DNA of 64,000 nt from Rutidosis leptorrhynchoides (taxonomy: Eukaryota; Streptophyta; Magnoliopsida; Asterales; Asteraceae): the NCBI RefSeq assembly GCF_046630445.1, contig NC_092337.1, positions 226,342,001 to 226,406,000 of the forward strand. Reading direction: 5' to 3'. Of the stretch, positions 20,976 to 33,728 are shown piece by piece (the stretch's first letter is position 1; the number at the start of each line of letters is the position of its first letter). Below the pieces are notes generated by a model, which worked only from the letters and a program-made list of their open reading frames with translations, made no database searches and had not been told where the DNA came from. The translations under genes and the position numbers were made by a program.

Positions 20976-23352
20976 TGTAACAACCCAACCCGTATTAAAA
21001 CCGGCCCATAATTTTTTTTTTTTTCCTTTTAATACGCTTTAAATAACACTTTAGGTCCCAATTGTGTTTCCATAATATCTTTAATACAATATAAGGTTTA
21101 ATAAACCTTAAAACATTTAATACAATGATTAATTGTCCAAATGGACATACACGACCCGACTAGTTTAGTTTCCAACCAAAACCGAGCATGGTGATTTGGG
21201 ATTACGCTACCCAAATCCTAATCGAATACAAAAGCAAGATCTTCTTAGCAACTTATCCAAGATCTCTAATTCTCAAGCTTACCCGAGCCGCCAAGCATGC
21301 GAACCTATAAAAATATCAACAATGAGAGGGTAAGCTAACGCTTAGTGAATGATAATATACTACATACATATATATGTAAAAAAATGGACACGCCACACAA
21401 ATATCAAATACCGCATACCGAAGCATCCATGTATAAGGCAACTACCCTAAGCATACCGTACGATCTCTAAGCAAAAAGCTAAAGATATCAACAAAGTATA
21501 AGTTCACCAACGACGATGTGAACAACGCCAATAAGCTACACCCGGAGGGTTAGCTACAACACAACATTACATTAATATATATAACAATATAAAACGAATA
21601 AGGTTAACCCCTTAACCCATTACTACCAAACGCCACAATGAAGATTGGCCGAACTAGACGAGCCTTAGTAATCCGAACCCACACGAGATTACTATCTTCA
21701 CAACATCAAGGTTGGCCGAACTACACGAGCCTTAGCAATCCGAAACCACACGAGATTACTACCTCAATAAGATGACCGAACTACACGAGTCATCGTGAAT
21801 TCGAACTACACAGGATTCACTTCTCAACATCAAAACCCACGGTCACGAGATTATAAAATCCACCACATCGGGGTCATCCACTTCACAACAATATCAACCC
21901 TTCGCCATTGGGGTTATAACATCCAAATCACAACCACGTGTGATAACGTACACACAAGTGTGTACCTCGCCAAAGGGGGTCAACCAAAACACACAAACGT
22001 GCCAATTGGACCTATACACAAGTCCATCAATCCACCTATATGTGAAGTGAGCTCTATGACCGAGAACCACTTCACCCGACCCGCACCCATCCTACACATA
22101 CATATGCATATAGGATATTAACACTCACCTTGTCGCCTTGAAGAATGCTTCCAAGTAATCTGCAACTCGTCAATGGAAAGTACCTATTCCATTATCACAA
22201 ATTCAACAACACACTTAGATTGGATTTACAAACCAACCCAATTTGACACTTAGTGCAAATTCGACCCAAATGCACCTCCAAGTACAAACCGCACTCAAAC
22301 TAACCAATAATCACTAACACAAGTGATAATGGTCCTAATATGCCAATTAAACCCGAACACAAGTGTTAAACACTTATCGTTCTCAAAATCGCCCATAAAC
22401 CCTAATTTTGACCCATAAGGTCAAAATCTCAACTTTTACAAGTTTTGACACCAAAACATGTTTAACTCGGTTTTATACTTCAACTTAATCCATTTTAAGT
22501 TTACAAACCTCAACGAATCGACATTTGGGTTATAATCCTCAACAAACCCTAATTTCGACTCTAGTCAAAGTTAGTCAACCACAAGAACCCTAAAGGTTTC
22601 CAAATCATCAATAATCACTAACACTAGTGATTATACACCATTATCAAGTCTTAAACATGGTTAAATCATTAACCAACCCAAAACCCGCCTTTAACACTTA
22701 TAAACTCGAATCTTGGTATTAATCTTCAATTAACAACTAAATGGGTTTCACCTATGAATCATACAATCAAAAGCCCCAAATTTGAATGATGAACACGAAA
22801 ATGAAATTCGGAGTTAGAGCTTACCACTAGTATCACCGTGTAGCTAAGAACGAGGAGAACAACCTAGTCAACTATGCCAAAGATCAAATCCCGCTTCTTC
22901 CTTTCCAAAAATCCCTTTGAAATCAAATGGGTGTTTGAGTTTTTGAGAGGAAAATGAAATGAAAAGGAAAATGAAATTAGGAAATGAAATGGGTGGACCA
23001 GATTTAAGATCCCCATCTGGCTCAATCGTGAAATGACCAAATTGCCCTTGAACTTCATTTAAAATTACAAGAATCTGGTACCAGTTTGCCCGTATCGCCG
23101 CGCCGCGGCCTTAAATATCGCGCCGCGACATTTGCCTAGTTCTGGGATCATTTTTTGTCAAGCTTCTGATCCGGATTCCAGTTAAATGCCGCGCCGCGGC
23201 CTCCTTCGTCACGCCGTGACGTTCAATGTGGTCTGACACATTTCCTTGCATACAAGACCTCAACACCCAAACATGTCCCGAACCCTTCATACGCCTATTG
23301 TACATACACAATACACCTACAAATCATATACGGAGAAAAACGGGGTGTTACA
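20976..23352 (-). repeat. 3' LTR of the gag-only element
   Basis: Begins (plus strand) TGTAACAACCC and ends GGGGTGTTACA, so the minus strand reads TGTAACACCCC...GTTACA. The partner is 44021-46400, similar over the full length with a few dozen visible differences, so it is clearly older than the nested element. It contains copies of the CCGAACTACACGAG motif (21650-21830) and two palindrome pairs (23097-23219). Confidence 0.92.
23097..23219. repeat. Two pairs of odd-length palindromes in the LTR
   Basis: GCCGCG-C-CGCGGC (centre 23103) with TCGCG-C-CGCGA (centre 23123), then GCCGCG-C-CGCGGC (centre 23194) with TCACG-C-CGTGA (centre 23214). Each pair is exactly 20 bp apart, centre to centre. The partner LTR has the same layout with centres 46151, 46171, 46242 and 46262. 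These are the only very GC-rich stretches of this AT-rich LTR. Confidence 0.9.
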
Positions 23353-23366
23353 ACTCTCCCCCACTT
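23353..23366 (-). other. Polypurine tract of the gag-only element
   Basis: On the minus strand AAGTGGGGGAGAGT directly abuts the 3' LTR start TGTAACAC. It would prime plus-strand synthesis. Confidence 0.85.
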
Positions 23367-24557
23367 AGACTCGATCACGTCCTCGTGATCCTCGTCACTT
23401 AACCAAACGGACCACACTTCACGGTCCTCAAACATAAGTCCCAACCTAAGGTCAACAATCCGAAACGTTGAAGACCGAACCAAATGAATCCTGACGGATA
23501 ACACCAATCACTAAACATCCCTTGTAGTGTGCAATACGACCAATACGCAACTACCGTAACATCATAATCCAACGGCTAAAACCGATAGCGCCCAAAACGA
23601 CTATGGAAACGCAAATCTCAAGGTGTACAAAATCAACTATCGTCACACCCGTAACATCACGTGAGCGAAACACGGCTATCACCTCACTAATCATACAACA
23701 TGGTCCTCACGACCCCACCATCGGCGTATAAAACAACCGATAGTTCCCACAACATGGTCCTTACGACCCCACCATTGGTGTATCAAACAACCAATAGATC
23801 ACACGACATGGTCCTTACGACCCCACCATCGGTGTATAAAACAACTGATAGATCACACAACCCGAAGGCTGGCCAAAAACACACACGCCTTAGTGAATCC
23901 AAACTACACGCGACTCACTACCTTCACCACAACAACAATCGGGATTGGCCGAACTACACGCGACTTAGTGAATCCGAACTACACGAGAGTCACTATCCCA
24001 GAGGAATGACCGAACTACACGAGTCATTTGTGAATCCGAACTACACGAGACTCACTCCTCAATACAATGACCGAAACCATACGAGTCATTTGTGAATCCG
24101 AACTACACGCGACTCACTTCCATAATAAGATGACCGAAACCACACGCGTCATCGTGAATCTGAAACCACACGCGATCCATTACCATGATGAAGTCAGCGG
24201 ACACGAAGATCATGCTTCACCAATCTCAACACCGGATGAAGTCAGCGGACCTCGTCAACGGTCATGCTTCACCGATATAACACCTCGCTCATGATGAAGT
24301 CAGCGGACCGCGAAGGTCATGCTCCACCAATCGCATACTCCCATGATGAAGTCAGCGGACCCTAAAGGTCATACTTCATCAATCACCAATACCATGATGA
24401 AGTCAGCAGACTCCGAAAGTCATGCTTCATCAATCAACGCCCTTTTGGCCTCGAACGACGAGTAGCGTAACATCGCGCTCTGCTACGCCATAGTGAATCC
24501 TAACGGATACCACTAACCGTTCACACACTCGAGCAAGAACCACCTATATCAAACATA
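23367..24557 (-). other. 3' internal region of the gag-only element (non-coding, tandem repeats)
   Basis: No pol domain on either strand. It holds three successive repeat arrays: an approximately 60-bp unit in three copies (23696-23870, CATGGTCCTTACGACCCC), CCGAACTACACGAG-type units (23880-24180), and a unit of about 50 bp starting GATGAAGTCAGCGGAC in five copies (24186-24440). Open frames here simply translate the repeats. Confidence 0.75.
23696..24440. repeat. Three tandem-repeat arrays
   Basis: See the enclosing internal region. The middle array shares the motif CCGAACTACACGAG with the LTRs (21650-21830 and 44690-44870), so LTR and internal DNA have a repeat in common. Confidence 0.85.
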
Positions 24558-24562
24558 GGTAC
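24558..24562. repeat. Target site duplication (left) of the Athila-type element
   Basis: GGTAC, identical to 41690-41694 on the other side of the element. Confidence 0.95.
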
Positions 24563-25032
24563 TGATAATGCTAAAAACGAACATATATTTCATAGCATTA
24601 TTCCCCAAGAAAGACAAGATTTTAGTTGGTATTGTTCGATTTACAAGCAATATTCGTTTAAATATTAAAAAGTGAAGACAAAAGGCAGATTCGACAAATT
24701 GAAGACACAAACGACCAAAGAGCTAAAAAGTACAAGATACAACTAAAAAGGTTCAAAATATTGATGAGGAACGTCTCAAAATGACAAGAGTACAAGTTAC
24801 AAGACGCAAAGTACACGATATAAAATAATACGCGAAGACGTCCGAAAATCCGGAACCGGGACCTGAGCCAAGAAGAAACGCCCGACGCAACGGACCAAAA
24901 ATATCTAGTCTACTATGCACAAGAATATAATATAATATATATATAATTATATATAATTATATATTATATATATTATTATTATTATATTACGTCGGCAAGA
25001 AGAAAACAAAGCAATTTGGCTGGATCCAGGGT

Positions 25033-25083
25033 GGCCATGCGACTCGCATGGCCAGAAGCACAAATCCATGCGAGTCGCATGGA
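25033..25083. promoter_or_regulatory. Paired palindrome module in the 5' LTR
   Basis: CCATGCGA-C-TCGCATGG extended by GG/CC (21 bp, centre 25043) and CCATGCGA-G-TCGCATGG extended by T/A (19 bp, centre 25074), 31 bp apart. TATATAAAG starts 31 bp after the second centre. Position and symmetry suggest dimeric-protein binding sites in the promoter (inference). Confidence 0.8.
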
Positions 25084-25104
25084 GTGAAATTGCTGGTCAG
25101 GTCC

Positions 25105-25113
25105 TATATAAAG
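25105..25113 (+). promoter_or_regulatory. LTR TATA box
   Basis: TATATAAAG inside U3, directly downstream of the palindrome pair. The same sequence is at 40251 in the 3' LTR. Confidence 0.75.
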
Positions 25114-26552
25114 CCAGTTTTCTGCCGAGTTTTAATCATCTTTTTCTTCCTCTTCATACGTAAATATATTTATATTTATAATTTATATTTTAATTTTAAT
25201 TATAATTCTAATAATAAGGGTATGTTAGCGAATGTTGTAAGGGTGTAAGTCGAAATTCTGTCCGTGTAACGCTACGCTATTTTTAATCATTGTAAGTTAT
25301 GTTCAACCTTTTTATATTAATGTCTCGTAGCTAAGTTATTATTATGCTTATTTAAAACGAAGTAATCATGATGTTGGGATAATTACTAAAATTGGGTAAT
25401 TGGGCTTTGTACCATAATTGGGGTTTGGACAAAAGAACGACACTTGTGGAAATTAGACTATGGGCTATTAATGGGCTTTATATTTGTTTAACTAAATGAA
25501 AGTTTGTTAATGTTAATATAAAGATTTACAATTGGGCGTCCCTATAAATTACCATATACACTCGATCGGACACGATGGGCGGGGTATTTATATGTACGAA
25601 TAATCGTTCATTTAACCGGACACGGGAATGGATTAATAGCCACTAGAATAATTAAAACAGGGGTGAAATTACATTCAAGGGTAATTGGTGTAATTGTTAA
25701 CAAAGTAATAAAACCTTGGTTTACACGCAGTCGATAACCTGGTGTATTCATTAAACAAAGTATTAAAACCTTGTTACAATTCGAATCCCCAATTAGTTGG
25801 AATATTTAACTTCGGGTATAATAATAATTTGACAAGGACACTTGCAATTTATATTTATGACTGATGGACTGTTATGGACAAAAACCAGACGGACATATTA
25901 AATAATCCAGGACAAAGGACAATTAACCCATGGGCATAAAACTAAAATCAACATGTCAAACATCATGATTACGGAAGTTTAAATAAGCATAATTCTTTTA
26001 TTTCATATTTTATTTCCTTTATTTTACATTTAATTGCACTTCTAATTATCGCACTTTTATTGTTATTTAATCGCACTTTTAATTATCGTACTTTTAATTA
26101 TCGCAATTTAATTTTATCGCATTTTTATTATTCGCAATTTCATTATCGTTATTTACTTTACGCTTTAATTTAAAGTCTTGTATTTATTTTATATTTTACA
26201 TTAGGTTTTAACTGCGACTAAAGTTTTAAAATCGACAAACCGGTCATTAAACGGTAAAAACCCCCCTTTATAACAATAATATTACTTATATATATATATT
26301 TGTATTTTTATAAAAGTAAACTAATATAGCGTTGAGCTTTGTTCAAAGATTTCCCTGTGGAACGAACCGGACTTACTAAAAACTACACTACTGTACGATT
26401 AGGTACACTGCCTATAAGTGTTGTAGCAAGGTTTAAGTATATCCATTCTATAAATAAATAAATATCTTGTGTAAAATTGTATCGTATTTAATAGTTTTTC
26501 CTAGTAAAATATAAGCTATTTTATATACACCTCGTTCGACATCAGGTATTTT

Positions 26553-26570
26553 TGGCGCCGCTGCCGGGGA
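26553..26570 (+). other. Primer-binding site (tRNA-Asp)
   Basis: TGGCGCCGCTGCCGGGGA, starting 9 nt after the LTR, matches the 3' end complement of plant tRNA-Asp with one difference (C for T at position 9). Typical of Athila elements. Confidence 0.85.
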
Positions 26571-27949
26571 TCTTCGCCGAAGCGAAACGCCATATTTTTA
26601 AATTTTAAGTTATAATTTGTTTTTGTAAAATTTATATTTTTGTTTTTAAAAAATTAAAAAATATATAAAAAAAAAAGCTTTTAAAATCGGAAAAAAAAAA
26701 ATATATTAAGTATATTTTTAAGTTTTTCTTTTATTTTTACAAAATTATAAAGTATTTTAAGTTTATTTTTAAGTTTTTATTTTAATTATATATATATATT
26801 TTATTTAAATTTAAAACAGAAAAAAAAGAAAATAAAATATTAAATATTACGTGACCTGTCATTTGAACCAGTCCAATTGAACCAGTTCAGGGTATCCATG
26901 CGACTCGCATGACCCACCCCCTTAAACCATGCGACTCGCATGAGGGGTCTGACAGGACCACAAACAAACCCTAATCACGCATTTATTACGGATAATATAT
27001 TATTATTATTATTAAACCCTAATCTTTTTATTATTATTATAATTAAGTTTTTACTTTATTTTATTTATATTACTTTTAAACTAGTTTTATATATTATAAA
27101 CTTAATACTTTTATTATAAAATATAAAAATAATATTTTTTATAAAAATTATACTTTTACAACTTTTTGTATATTTTTATATTTTGTCCCTTTTTAATCAT
27201 TGTAGCGTAATATTTGTATTTTTTAGCTCATAATTAATTTTAAACTTAGTTTTTGCTATAGTTATTTTTACTCCTAGATTTTTAGGCTTTGCCGTAGAAT
27301 TCCTTAAGTGCTTTTTCTTTAGACTAAGATTTAGGTGCTTTAGAATTTTGCGACGCCTTTTTAAGTTTTAGTTTCTTTTTAAGTTATTTCCATTTGGGAT
27401 TTAGTTTTTCCTGTAAGTTTTAATATTTTTAGACCTTTTACTATGTATCAATTATCATTCCAATTAGTAATCTCAATTTGCGATTATAATTTTAAGTTAG
27501 TTGTAGTAATAAGATTAGGTTAGTAAAGTATTTTTAAGTTTTTATAAGTTTCTTTTATTTTTCCGTCACCTTTTATTTTTCAACCATTTTTTTTCTTTTT
27601 TGACCTTTTTCGACGAACTCTTTTTCTCTCTTATTTCTCGCTATTCTAGTTTTAGGACTTAGAATTTTTTTCTACTTCTTATCTAAATTTCTTAAAATTA
27701 CGAAAATTTATTTTGAGTGGTTAAATTGATAGACATCAAAATTTTCTGGTTCGTAGTAATAGTTGGATTTGTACGTGGACCGGGTTATTGGAGCCAAACA
27801 GTCCTCAATTATATTGAGACCAAACGAATCCTGCCCCTCTGCTGCATCTTTTGGCTATTCGAAACGTGGGCAAAATCAGAAAAGTCTATTGATTGGATAA
27901 CTTATTATAATTTTTCTTTCTTTTTTAAAACTAATAGGATATTCAGTGA
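26571..27949 (+). other. Leader of the Athila-type element
   Basis: AT-rich and non-coding, about 1.4 kb. It holds the second copy of the paired palindrome module (centres 26904 and 26945), here imperfect at the outer bases and 41 bp apart. The 93-aa frame at 27717-27998 overlaps the gag start in another frame and is not supported. Confidence 0.7.
26896..26953. promoter_or_regulatory. Paired palindrome module in the leader
   Basis: Two CATGCGA-C-TCGCATG palindromes (26897-26911 and 26938-26952), followed by CTGACAGGACC, which resembles CTGGTCAGGTCC after the LTR module. Confidence 0.75.
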
Positions 27950-29908
27950 ATGCACCGAGCAAGACGTTCATCACCTTTTGTACGTTCACCACCTGTAACT
28001 AGATCAAGACATCGTTTAACAAATATCGCCGCCGTTGATTTTTCTTTAGAATCGTCATCCAGTCGACCAAGTACTTCAGTTCAAATTTCCGATAATCCAT
28101 TTTTTGAACCCGACCTCACAATTGAGAATCCGGAAAATATTCAGGAACGGTTCGTAGATCCTGAACCATTAAACTTTCCTCCGGAACCACCAATCATTCA
28201 AACAGAGATTGTTGAGGAACGAACTATTAAAACAGAATCATCTAGTGATACCGATTCAACAAATTCAATTATGGAGAATCTGGAACCTTTAAGTATGGAA
28301 GACCGAATGAGAGCTAAACGCACTGGCCAAGGTCACGCAATTACTCATCCAGACATTAATGCGCCAGATTATGAAATCAAAGGACAAATTCTACACATGG
28401 TGACTAATCAATGCCAATTTAGTGGTGCGCCGAAGGAAGATCCAAATGAACATCTACGTACCTTTAATAGGATCTGCACACTATTTAAAATACGAGAAGT
28501 GGAGGATGAACAGATATATCTCATGTTATTTCCCTGGACTTTAAAGGGAGAAGCCAAAGATTGGTTGGAATCGTTACCTGAAGGGGCGATCGATACATGG
28601 GACGTTTTAGTTGACAAATTTCTTAAACAATTCTTTCCTGCATCTAAAGCCGTAAGACTTCAAGCAGAAATTGTTACGTTCACACAAAAGCCAAATGAAA
28701 CTCTATATGAGGCGTGGACAAGATATGGAAAGTTGTTAAGAGGATGTCCGCAACATGGTTTAGACACCTGTCAAATAGTACAAATATTCTACCGAGGATG
28801 CGACATCACTACAAGAAAAGACATAGATATAGCAGCTGGTGGTTCTATTATGAAGAAAACCGAAACTGATGCTTACAAAATTATTGATAACACTGCTTCC
28901 CACTCACATGAGTGGCACCAAGAAAAAGACATCATTAGATCATCTAAAGCAGCTAGAGCCGATTCTAGCCATGACTTAGATTCCATTTCCGCAAAGATAG
29001 ATGCTTTCGAGAGACGAATGGAAAAGATGACTAAGGATATTCACTCAATACGAATTAGTTGTGAGCAGTGTGGAGGACCACATTTGACAAAAGATTGTCT
29101 CAGTATTGAATTAACAATGGAACAAAGAGAGAATATTTCATACATAAACCAAAGGCCTGGAAATAATTATCAGAATAATTATCAACCGCCAAGACCGATT
29201 TACAATCAAAACCAGAATTATAACCGAAATATTCCATACAATAACCAACAAGGTCCTAGCAATCAACAAGTATCCAATAATACTTATAATCAGCAAAGAC
29301 CTAATTTTCAAAACAAACCACCACAACAAACCGATGATAAAAAGCCAAATTTAGAAGATATGATGACGAAGCTAGTTGAAACTCAAACGCAGTTTTTCAC
29401 ATCTCAAAAACAAACCAATGAACAAAATGCTCAAGCATTTAGAAATCAACAAGCTTCTATTCAAAATCTGGAACAAGAAGTGAGTAACCTAGCAAGGTTA
29501 ATAGGTGAAAGAAAACCGGGAAGTCTACCAAGCGATACAAATGCTAACCCCAGGAATGAAACAGCTAAAGCTATTACCACAAGAAGTGGTACAACACTTA
29601 AACCACCTGAAATACCTGTAACTTCTGATGAAACCATTCCTACTCCACAAGAACCACAACCTGATCAGGATAAGGAAAAAGAACCGGTAGTTGAAAAGGA
29701 TAATGAAGATAACACAGTTAAGGCTAAACCTTATGTTAAACCATACCAACCACCACTTCCTTACCCGAGTAAAATGAAGAAAGAAAAACTTGAAGCCGAG
29801 CAATCCAAATTTTTGGATATGTTTAAACAGATAAATGTAAATCTTCCTTTCATTGATGTGATTTCAGGAATGCCTAGATATGCTAAATTCTTGAAAGATC
29901 TAATCTGA
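27950..29908 (+). CDS. Gag of the Athila-type element (652 aa, ends at an in-frame TGA)
   Basis: Capsid/nucleocapsid precursor. The retrotransposon gag domain spans about residues 155-290 (FSGAPKEDPNEHLRTF to IFYRGCD). A zinc knuckle of the Athila type (CEQCGGPHLTKDC, three residues between the second Cys and His) lies near 371-383, followed by an N/Q/P-rich stretch. The frame continues beyond TGA 29906-29908 into protease without a shift, so gag and pol were one reading frame. Whether the TGA is a mutation or a suppressed stop cannot be decided here. Confidence 0.85.
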   Translation: MHRARRSSPFVRSPPVTRSRHRLTNIAAVDFSLESSSSRPSTSVQISDNPFFEPDLTIENPENIQERFVDPEPLNFPPEPPIIQTEIVEERTIKTESSSDTDSTNSIMENLEPLSMEDRMRAKRTGQGHAITHPDINAPDYEIKGQILHMVTNQCQFSGAPKEDPNEHLRTFNRICTLFKIREVEDEQIYLMLFPWTLKGEAKDWLESLPEGAIDTWDVLVDKFLKQFFPASKAVRLQAEIVTFTQKPNETLYEAWTRYGKLLRGCPQHGLDTCQIVQIFYRGCDITTRKDIDIAAGGSIMKKTETDAYKIIDNTASHSHEWHQEKDIIRSSKAARADSSHDLDSISAKIDAFERRMEKMTKDIHSIRISCEQCGGPHLTKDCLSIELTMEQRENISYINQRPGNNYQNNYQPPRPIYNQNQNYNRNIPYNNQQGPSNQQVSNNTYNQQRPNFQNKPPQQTDDKKPNLEDMMTKLVETQTQFFTSQKQTNEQNAQAFRNQQASIQNLEQEVSNLARLIGERKPGSLPSDTNANPRNETAKAITTRSGTTLKPPEIPVTSDETIPTPQEPQPDQDKEKEPVVEKDNEDNTVKAKPYVKPYQPPLPYPSKMKKEKLEAEQSKFLDMFKQINVNLPFIDVISGMPRYAKFLKDLI

Positions 29909-30490
29909 AATAGAAAGAAAATGGAAGAACTCTCGGCTGTTACTATGAATGCTAATTGTTCAGCAGTGCTGTTGAATAAGATACCAGAAAAACTATCTGA
30001 TCCAGGAAGTTTCACAATTCCATGTTTTCTGGGTAGTCTTAGTTCAATAGAAGCATTGGCAGACTTAGGTGCTAGTATAAATCTAATGCCGTATTCACTA
30101 TACGCTAAACTAGACCTTGGAGAATTGAAACCAACCAGAATAAGCATACAACTAGCCGATAGATCAATAAAATATCCTAGAGGGATAATGGAGAACATGC
30201 TAGTTAAAGTTGGTACTTTAGTATTTCCAGTAGATTTTGTTGTTTTGGACATGGAAGAAGATTCTCAAGTTCCTCTCATATTAGGAAGACCATTCTTAAA
30301 CACGGCTAAAGCAATGATAGACGTGTTCGGTAAGAAACTGACCCTAAGTATAGAGGATGAGAGTGTTACCTTTTCAGTTGATAGAGCCATGCAACAACCA
30401 CAATCTGCAGATGATACATGTTATTATATTCAAACTATAGATGCACATGCAGAATTATTAGAAGAATTTCCAGAATTACAAGGAACATGA
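29909..30490 (+). pseudogene. Protease segment of the Athila-type pol, between two in-frame TGA codons
   Basis: Same frame as gag. An aspartic-protease core with LADLGASINLMP (near 30058-30093) and LILGRPFL further on is typical of Athila/Tat proteases, which use DLGAS in place of DTGA. The first ATG is at 29921. The segment ends at TGA 30488-30490, and the same frame resumes at once into the reverse transcriptase part. Confidence 0.8.
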
Positions 30491-33400
30491 GAATGTTCTT
30501 TAGGAGAAGGTAATGAACCAATTGATGAAGCTGAAATGTTAGCTACACTTATAGCTAATGGATATGAACCAACAACAGAAGAAATTCAAATGCTAAAAGA
30601 AGAAGACAGATATCGATATAAATCATCGATAGAAGAACCTCCGAAATTAGAGTTAAAGCCACTTCCAAACCATTTGGAATACGCTTATTTACATGGTGAA
30701 TCTGAATTACCTGTAATAATATCGTCTTCTCTTACTGAAAATGAGAAATCACAACTCATTTCTATGTTGAAAGCTCATAAACCAGCCATTGCATGGAAGA
30801 TTCATGATATTAAAGGAATAAGTCCTTCGTATTGCACACATAAAATCCTTATGGAAGAAGGTCATAAAACGTATGTGCAACGCCAACGAAGACTAAATCC
30901 TAATATGCAAGATGTAGTTAAGAAAGAGATTATTAAACTGCTAGATGCAGGTTTGATATATCCAATCTCTGATAGTCCATGGGTAAGCCCAGTTCAATGC
31001 GTACCTAAGAAGGGTGGCATGACTGTCATTACAAATGAGAAAAATGAGCTTATTCCTACTAGGACTGTAACAGGATGGCGTGTATGTATTGATTATAGAA
31101 AATTAAATGACGCCACCAGAAAAGATCACTTTCCCTTACCTTTCATAGATCAAATGTTGGAAAGATTAGCCGGAAATAGTTACTATTGTTTTCTAGATGG
31201 ATTTTCCGGATATTTTCAAATTCCAATAGCACCCGAAGACCAAGAGAAAACCACATTCACGTGCCCTTATGGTACTTTTGCTTACAAACGCATGCCATTT
31301 GGACTTTGCAACGCCCCTGCAACCTTTCAAAGGTGTATGATGGCGATTTTTCACGACATGATAGAAGAATGCATGGAAGTATTCATGGATGACTTTTCAG
31401 TCTTCGGTGATACATTTAAATCATGTCTAGTTAATCTGGAACGAATGCTAATTAGATGCGAAAAATCAAATCTAGTACTTAATTGGGAGAAATGCCATTT
31501 CATGGTTAAAGAAGGCATCGTTCTTGGACATAAAATTTCAAAAGAAGGAATTGAAGTGGATAGAGCTAAAGTAGATGTAATTGCTAAACTTCCACATCCC
31601 ACCAATGTTAGAGGAGTTAGGAGTTTTCTAGGGCATGCCGGTTTTTACCGACGTTTCATAAAAGATTTTTCTAAAATTGCCACTCCTATGAATAAACTCC
31701 TAGAAAAGAATGCGCCATTCATCTTTTCAGATGAGTGTATCAAATCTTTTAATATTCTTAAAGAGAAACTCACTAATGCACCGATCATGATAACACCAAA
31801 TTGGAATCTACCATTTGAACTAATGTGCGATGCAAGTGATTTTGCAATGGGAGCCGTTTTAGGACAAAGGATTGAAAAACGATTTCAACCTATATATTAT
31901 GCTAGTAAGACATTACAAGGAGCACAAACGAACTATACAACTACTGAAAAAGAACTCCTTGCTATTGTCTTTGCTTTTGACAAATTTCGATCATATCTCG
32001 TTCTAGCAAAAACGGTGGTCTATACCGACCATTCTGCTCTTAGATACCTATTTTCAAAACAAGATGCTAAACCAAGATTAATCCGTTGGATCTTACTCTT
32101 ACAAGAGTTTGATATTGAAATCCGAGATAAAAAAGGAGCAGAAAATCTCGCCGCTGATCATCTTTCTCGTCTTGAAAATCCCGAATTAGAAGTTCTGAAT
32201 GAATCGGCCATACAAGACAACTTTCCTGATGAATATCTATTGAAGATAGATTATAAAGAAATCCCATGGTTTGCAGACTATGCAAACTACTTAGTTTGTG
32301 GATTCCTTGAAAAAGGATTATCGTACCAAAGACGAAAGAAATTCTTCAGTGATATAAAACACTATTTCTGGGAAGATCCACATCTGTTTAAAAGTTGTCC
32401 CAATGGAATAATACGCCGATGTGTATTTGGAGATGAAGCTATTAAAATTTTAAACCATTGTCACACAGGACCAACAGGAGGGCATTATGGGCCTCAACTA
32501 ACAGCAAGAAAAGTTTATGAAGCTGGATTCTATTGGCCTACAATTTACAAAGACGCACACCTTCTTTGCAAATCCTGTGATGCATGTCAAAGGGCCGGAA
32601 AATTAAGTCAACATGATGAAATGCCACAAAATGTCATCCAAGTATGTGAAGTATTTGACATTTGGGGTATTGACTTTATGGGTCCATTTCCAAAATCTCA
32701 TAATAATTTATATATACTCGTAGCCATTGATTATGTATCTAAATGGGCGGAAGCACAAGCTCTCCCAACTAACGATGCACGAGTTGTAGTCAACTTTTTA
32801 AAACGTCTTTTTGCAAGGTTTGGAACACCAAAAGCTTTAATAAGTGATCGGGGTACTCATTTCTGTAATAATCAACTTGAGAAAGTTCTTAAAAGATATG
32901 GAGTAACTCATAAAATCTCCACCGCATATCATCCACAAACAAGTGGACAAGTTGAAAATACCAACCGAGCTTTAAAACGTATTCTAGAGAAAACCGTAGG
33001 ATCAAATCCGAAGGAATGGTCCATTAAATTGGAGGATGCACTCTGGGCTTTTAGAACAGCCTACAAAACTCCAATTGGAACCACACCTTTTAGACTTGTT
33101 TATGGAAAAGCATGTCATCTTCCAGTAGAAATTGAACACAAAGCATTTTGGGCTTTGAAAACATGTAATCTTGATTTACATGAAGCCGGACGTCTACGAT
33201 TAAGTCAACTAAATGAATTAGAAGAATTAAGACATGAAGCATACGAAAATTCATTAATCTATAAAGAAAGAACGAAGAAATGGCATGATAAAAGAATCAG
33301 AAGTTCAAAAGAATTTAAAGAAGGAGACAGAGTTCTTCTTTTCAATTCACGATTCAAGCTATTTCCTGGAAAATTGAAATCAAGATGGTCTGGACCATTC

Positions 33401-33556
33401 ATAGTCAAAAGAGTTTTCCCATACGGAACGATAGAATTAATAAATTCAAATGGGATTGAATTTAAAGTTAATGGTCACAGAGTTAAACATTACATACATG
33501 GTCCGATGGAAGTCGACAACGAAGTTAATCACAATTTCGACACCACAGCTAACTAA
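30491..33556 (+). CDS. Reverse transcriptase - RNase H - integrase of the Athila-type element
   Basis: First ATG at 30536 (1006 aa from there). The reverse transcriptase core spans about 30900-31560 with [22 protein letters not shown] and the active-site motif FMDDFSVFG (near 31384). RNase H follows ([17 protein letters not shown] near 31819, YTDHSAL). The integrase zinc domain (H..H..C..C, 32457-32590) precedes the DDE core with [16 protein letters not shown] and [13 protein letters not shown]. There is no C-terminal chromodomain. The frame is open throughout. The enzyme part thus looks intact apart from the upstream stops. Confidence 0.9.
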   Translation, partial: ECSLGEGNEPIDEAEMLATLIANGYEPTTEEIQMLKEEDRYRYKSSIEEPPKLELKPLPNHLEYAYLHGESELPVIISSSLTENEKSQLISMLKAHKPAIAWKIHDIKGISPSYCTHKILMEEGHKTYVQRQRRLNPNMQDVVKKEIIKLLDAGLIYPISDSPWVSPVQCVPKKGGMTVITNEKNELIPTRTVTGWRVCIDYRKLNDATRKDHFPLPFIDQMLERLAGNSYYCFLDGFSGYFQIPIAPEDQEKTTFTCPYGTFAYKRMPFGLCNAPATFQRCMMAIFHDMIEECMEVFMDDFSVFGDTFKSCLVNLERMLIRCEKSNLVLNWEKCHFMVKEGIVLGHKISKEGIEVDRAKVDVIAKLPHPTNVRGVRSFLGHAGFYRRFIKDFSKIATPMNKLLEKNAPFIFSDECIKSFNILKEKLTNAPIMITPNWNLPFELMCDASDFAMGAVLGQRIEKRFQPIYYASKTLQGAQTNYTTTEKELLAIVFAFDKFRSYLVLAKTVVYTDHSALRYLFSKQDAKPRLIRWILLLQEFDIEIRDKKGAENLAADHLSRLENPELEVLNESAIQDNFPDEYLLKIDYKEIPWFADYANYLVCGFLEKGLSYQRRKKFFSDIKHYFWEDPHLFKSCPNGIIRRCVFGDEAIKILNHCHTGPTGGHYGPQLTARKVYEAGFYWPTIYKDAHLLCKSCDACQRAGKLSQHDEMPQNVIQVCEVFDIWGIDFMGPFPKSHNNLYILVAIDYVSKWAEAQALPTNDARVVVNFLKRLFARFGTPKALISDRGTHFCNNQLEKVLKRYGVTHKISTAYHPQTSGQVENTNRALKRILEKTVGSNPKEWSIKLEDALWAFRTAYKTPIGTTPFRLVYGKACHLPVEIEHKAFWALKTCNLDLHEAGRLRLSQLNELEELRHEAYENSLIYKERTKKWHDKRIRSSKEFKEGDRVLLFNSRFKLFPGKLKSRWSGPFIVKRVFPYGTIELINSNGIEFKVNGHRVKHYIHGPMEVDNEVNHNFDTTAN

Positions 33557-33567
33557 GTGTGGGGAGA
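33555..33567 (+). other. Purine tract after pol (first of four AAGTGTGGG copies)
   Basis: AAGTGTGGGGAGA overlaps the pol stop. Further copies are at 38098-38112, 38425-38437 and 39691-39705; only the last abuts the 3' LTR. Confidence 0.6.
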
Positions 33568-33728
33568 ATCAAGTCTTTAAAGGATAATATGTATTTCTGT
33601 TAGAGTTAGATTGTCTGTTTTCGTGTAGTTCTCGAAAATGGAACACGTATGGTCTTTCCCTAGCAGACCCTAAAGAACTAGTCTTCTCCCCCCATTCTGA
33701 ATTTTTATTTTTTTTAGGTTTTTACGAA

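Larger units (their letters stand above)
24563..26544 (+). repeat. 5' LTR, Athila-type element
   Basis: TGATAATGC...GACATCA, 1982 bp. Contains a palindrome pair (centres 25043 and 25074) and a TATA box at 25105. U5 is AT-rich. Confidence 0.95.

Noticed and set aside
24186-24440. Five evenly spaced repeats resembling a CRISPR-type array
   Set aside because: Plant nuclear retroelement DNA. Repeats are diverged tandem units with no constant spacer length and no associated genes.
29906-30490. UGA recoding (read-through or selenocysteine) in Athila-type pol
   Set aside because: No recoding context or stem-loop is evident and other stops of different type occur in the same element; nonsense mutation is the simpler view.
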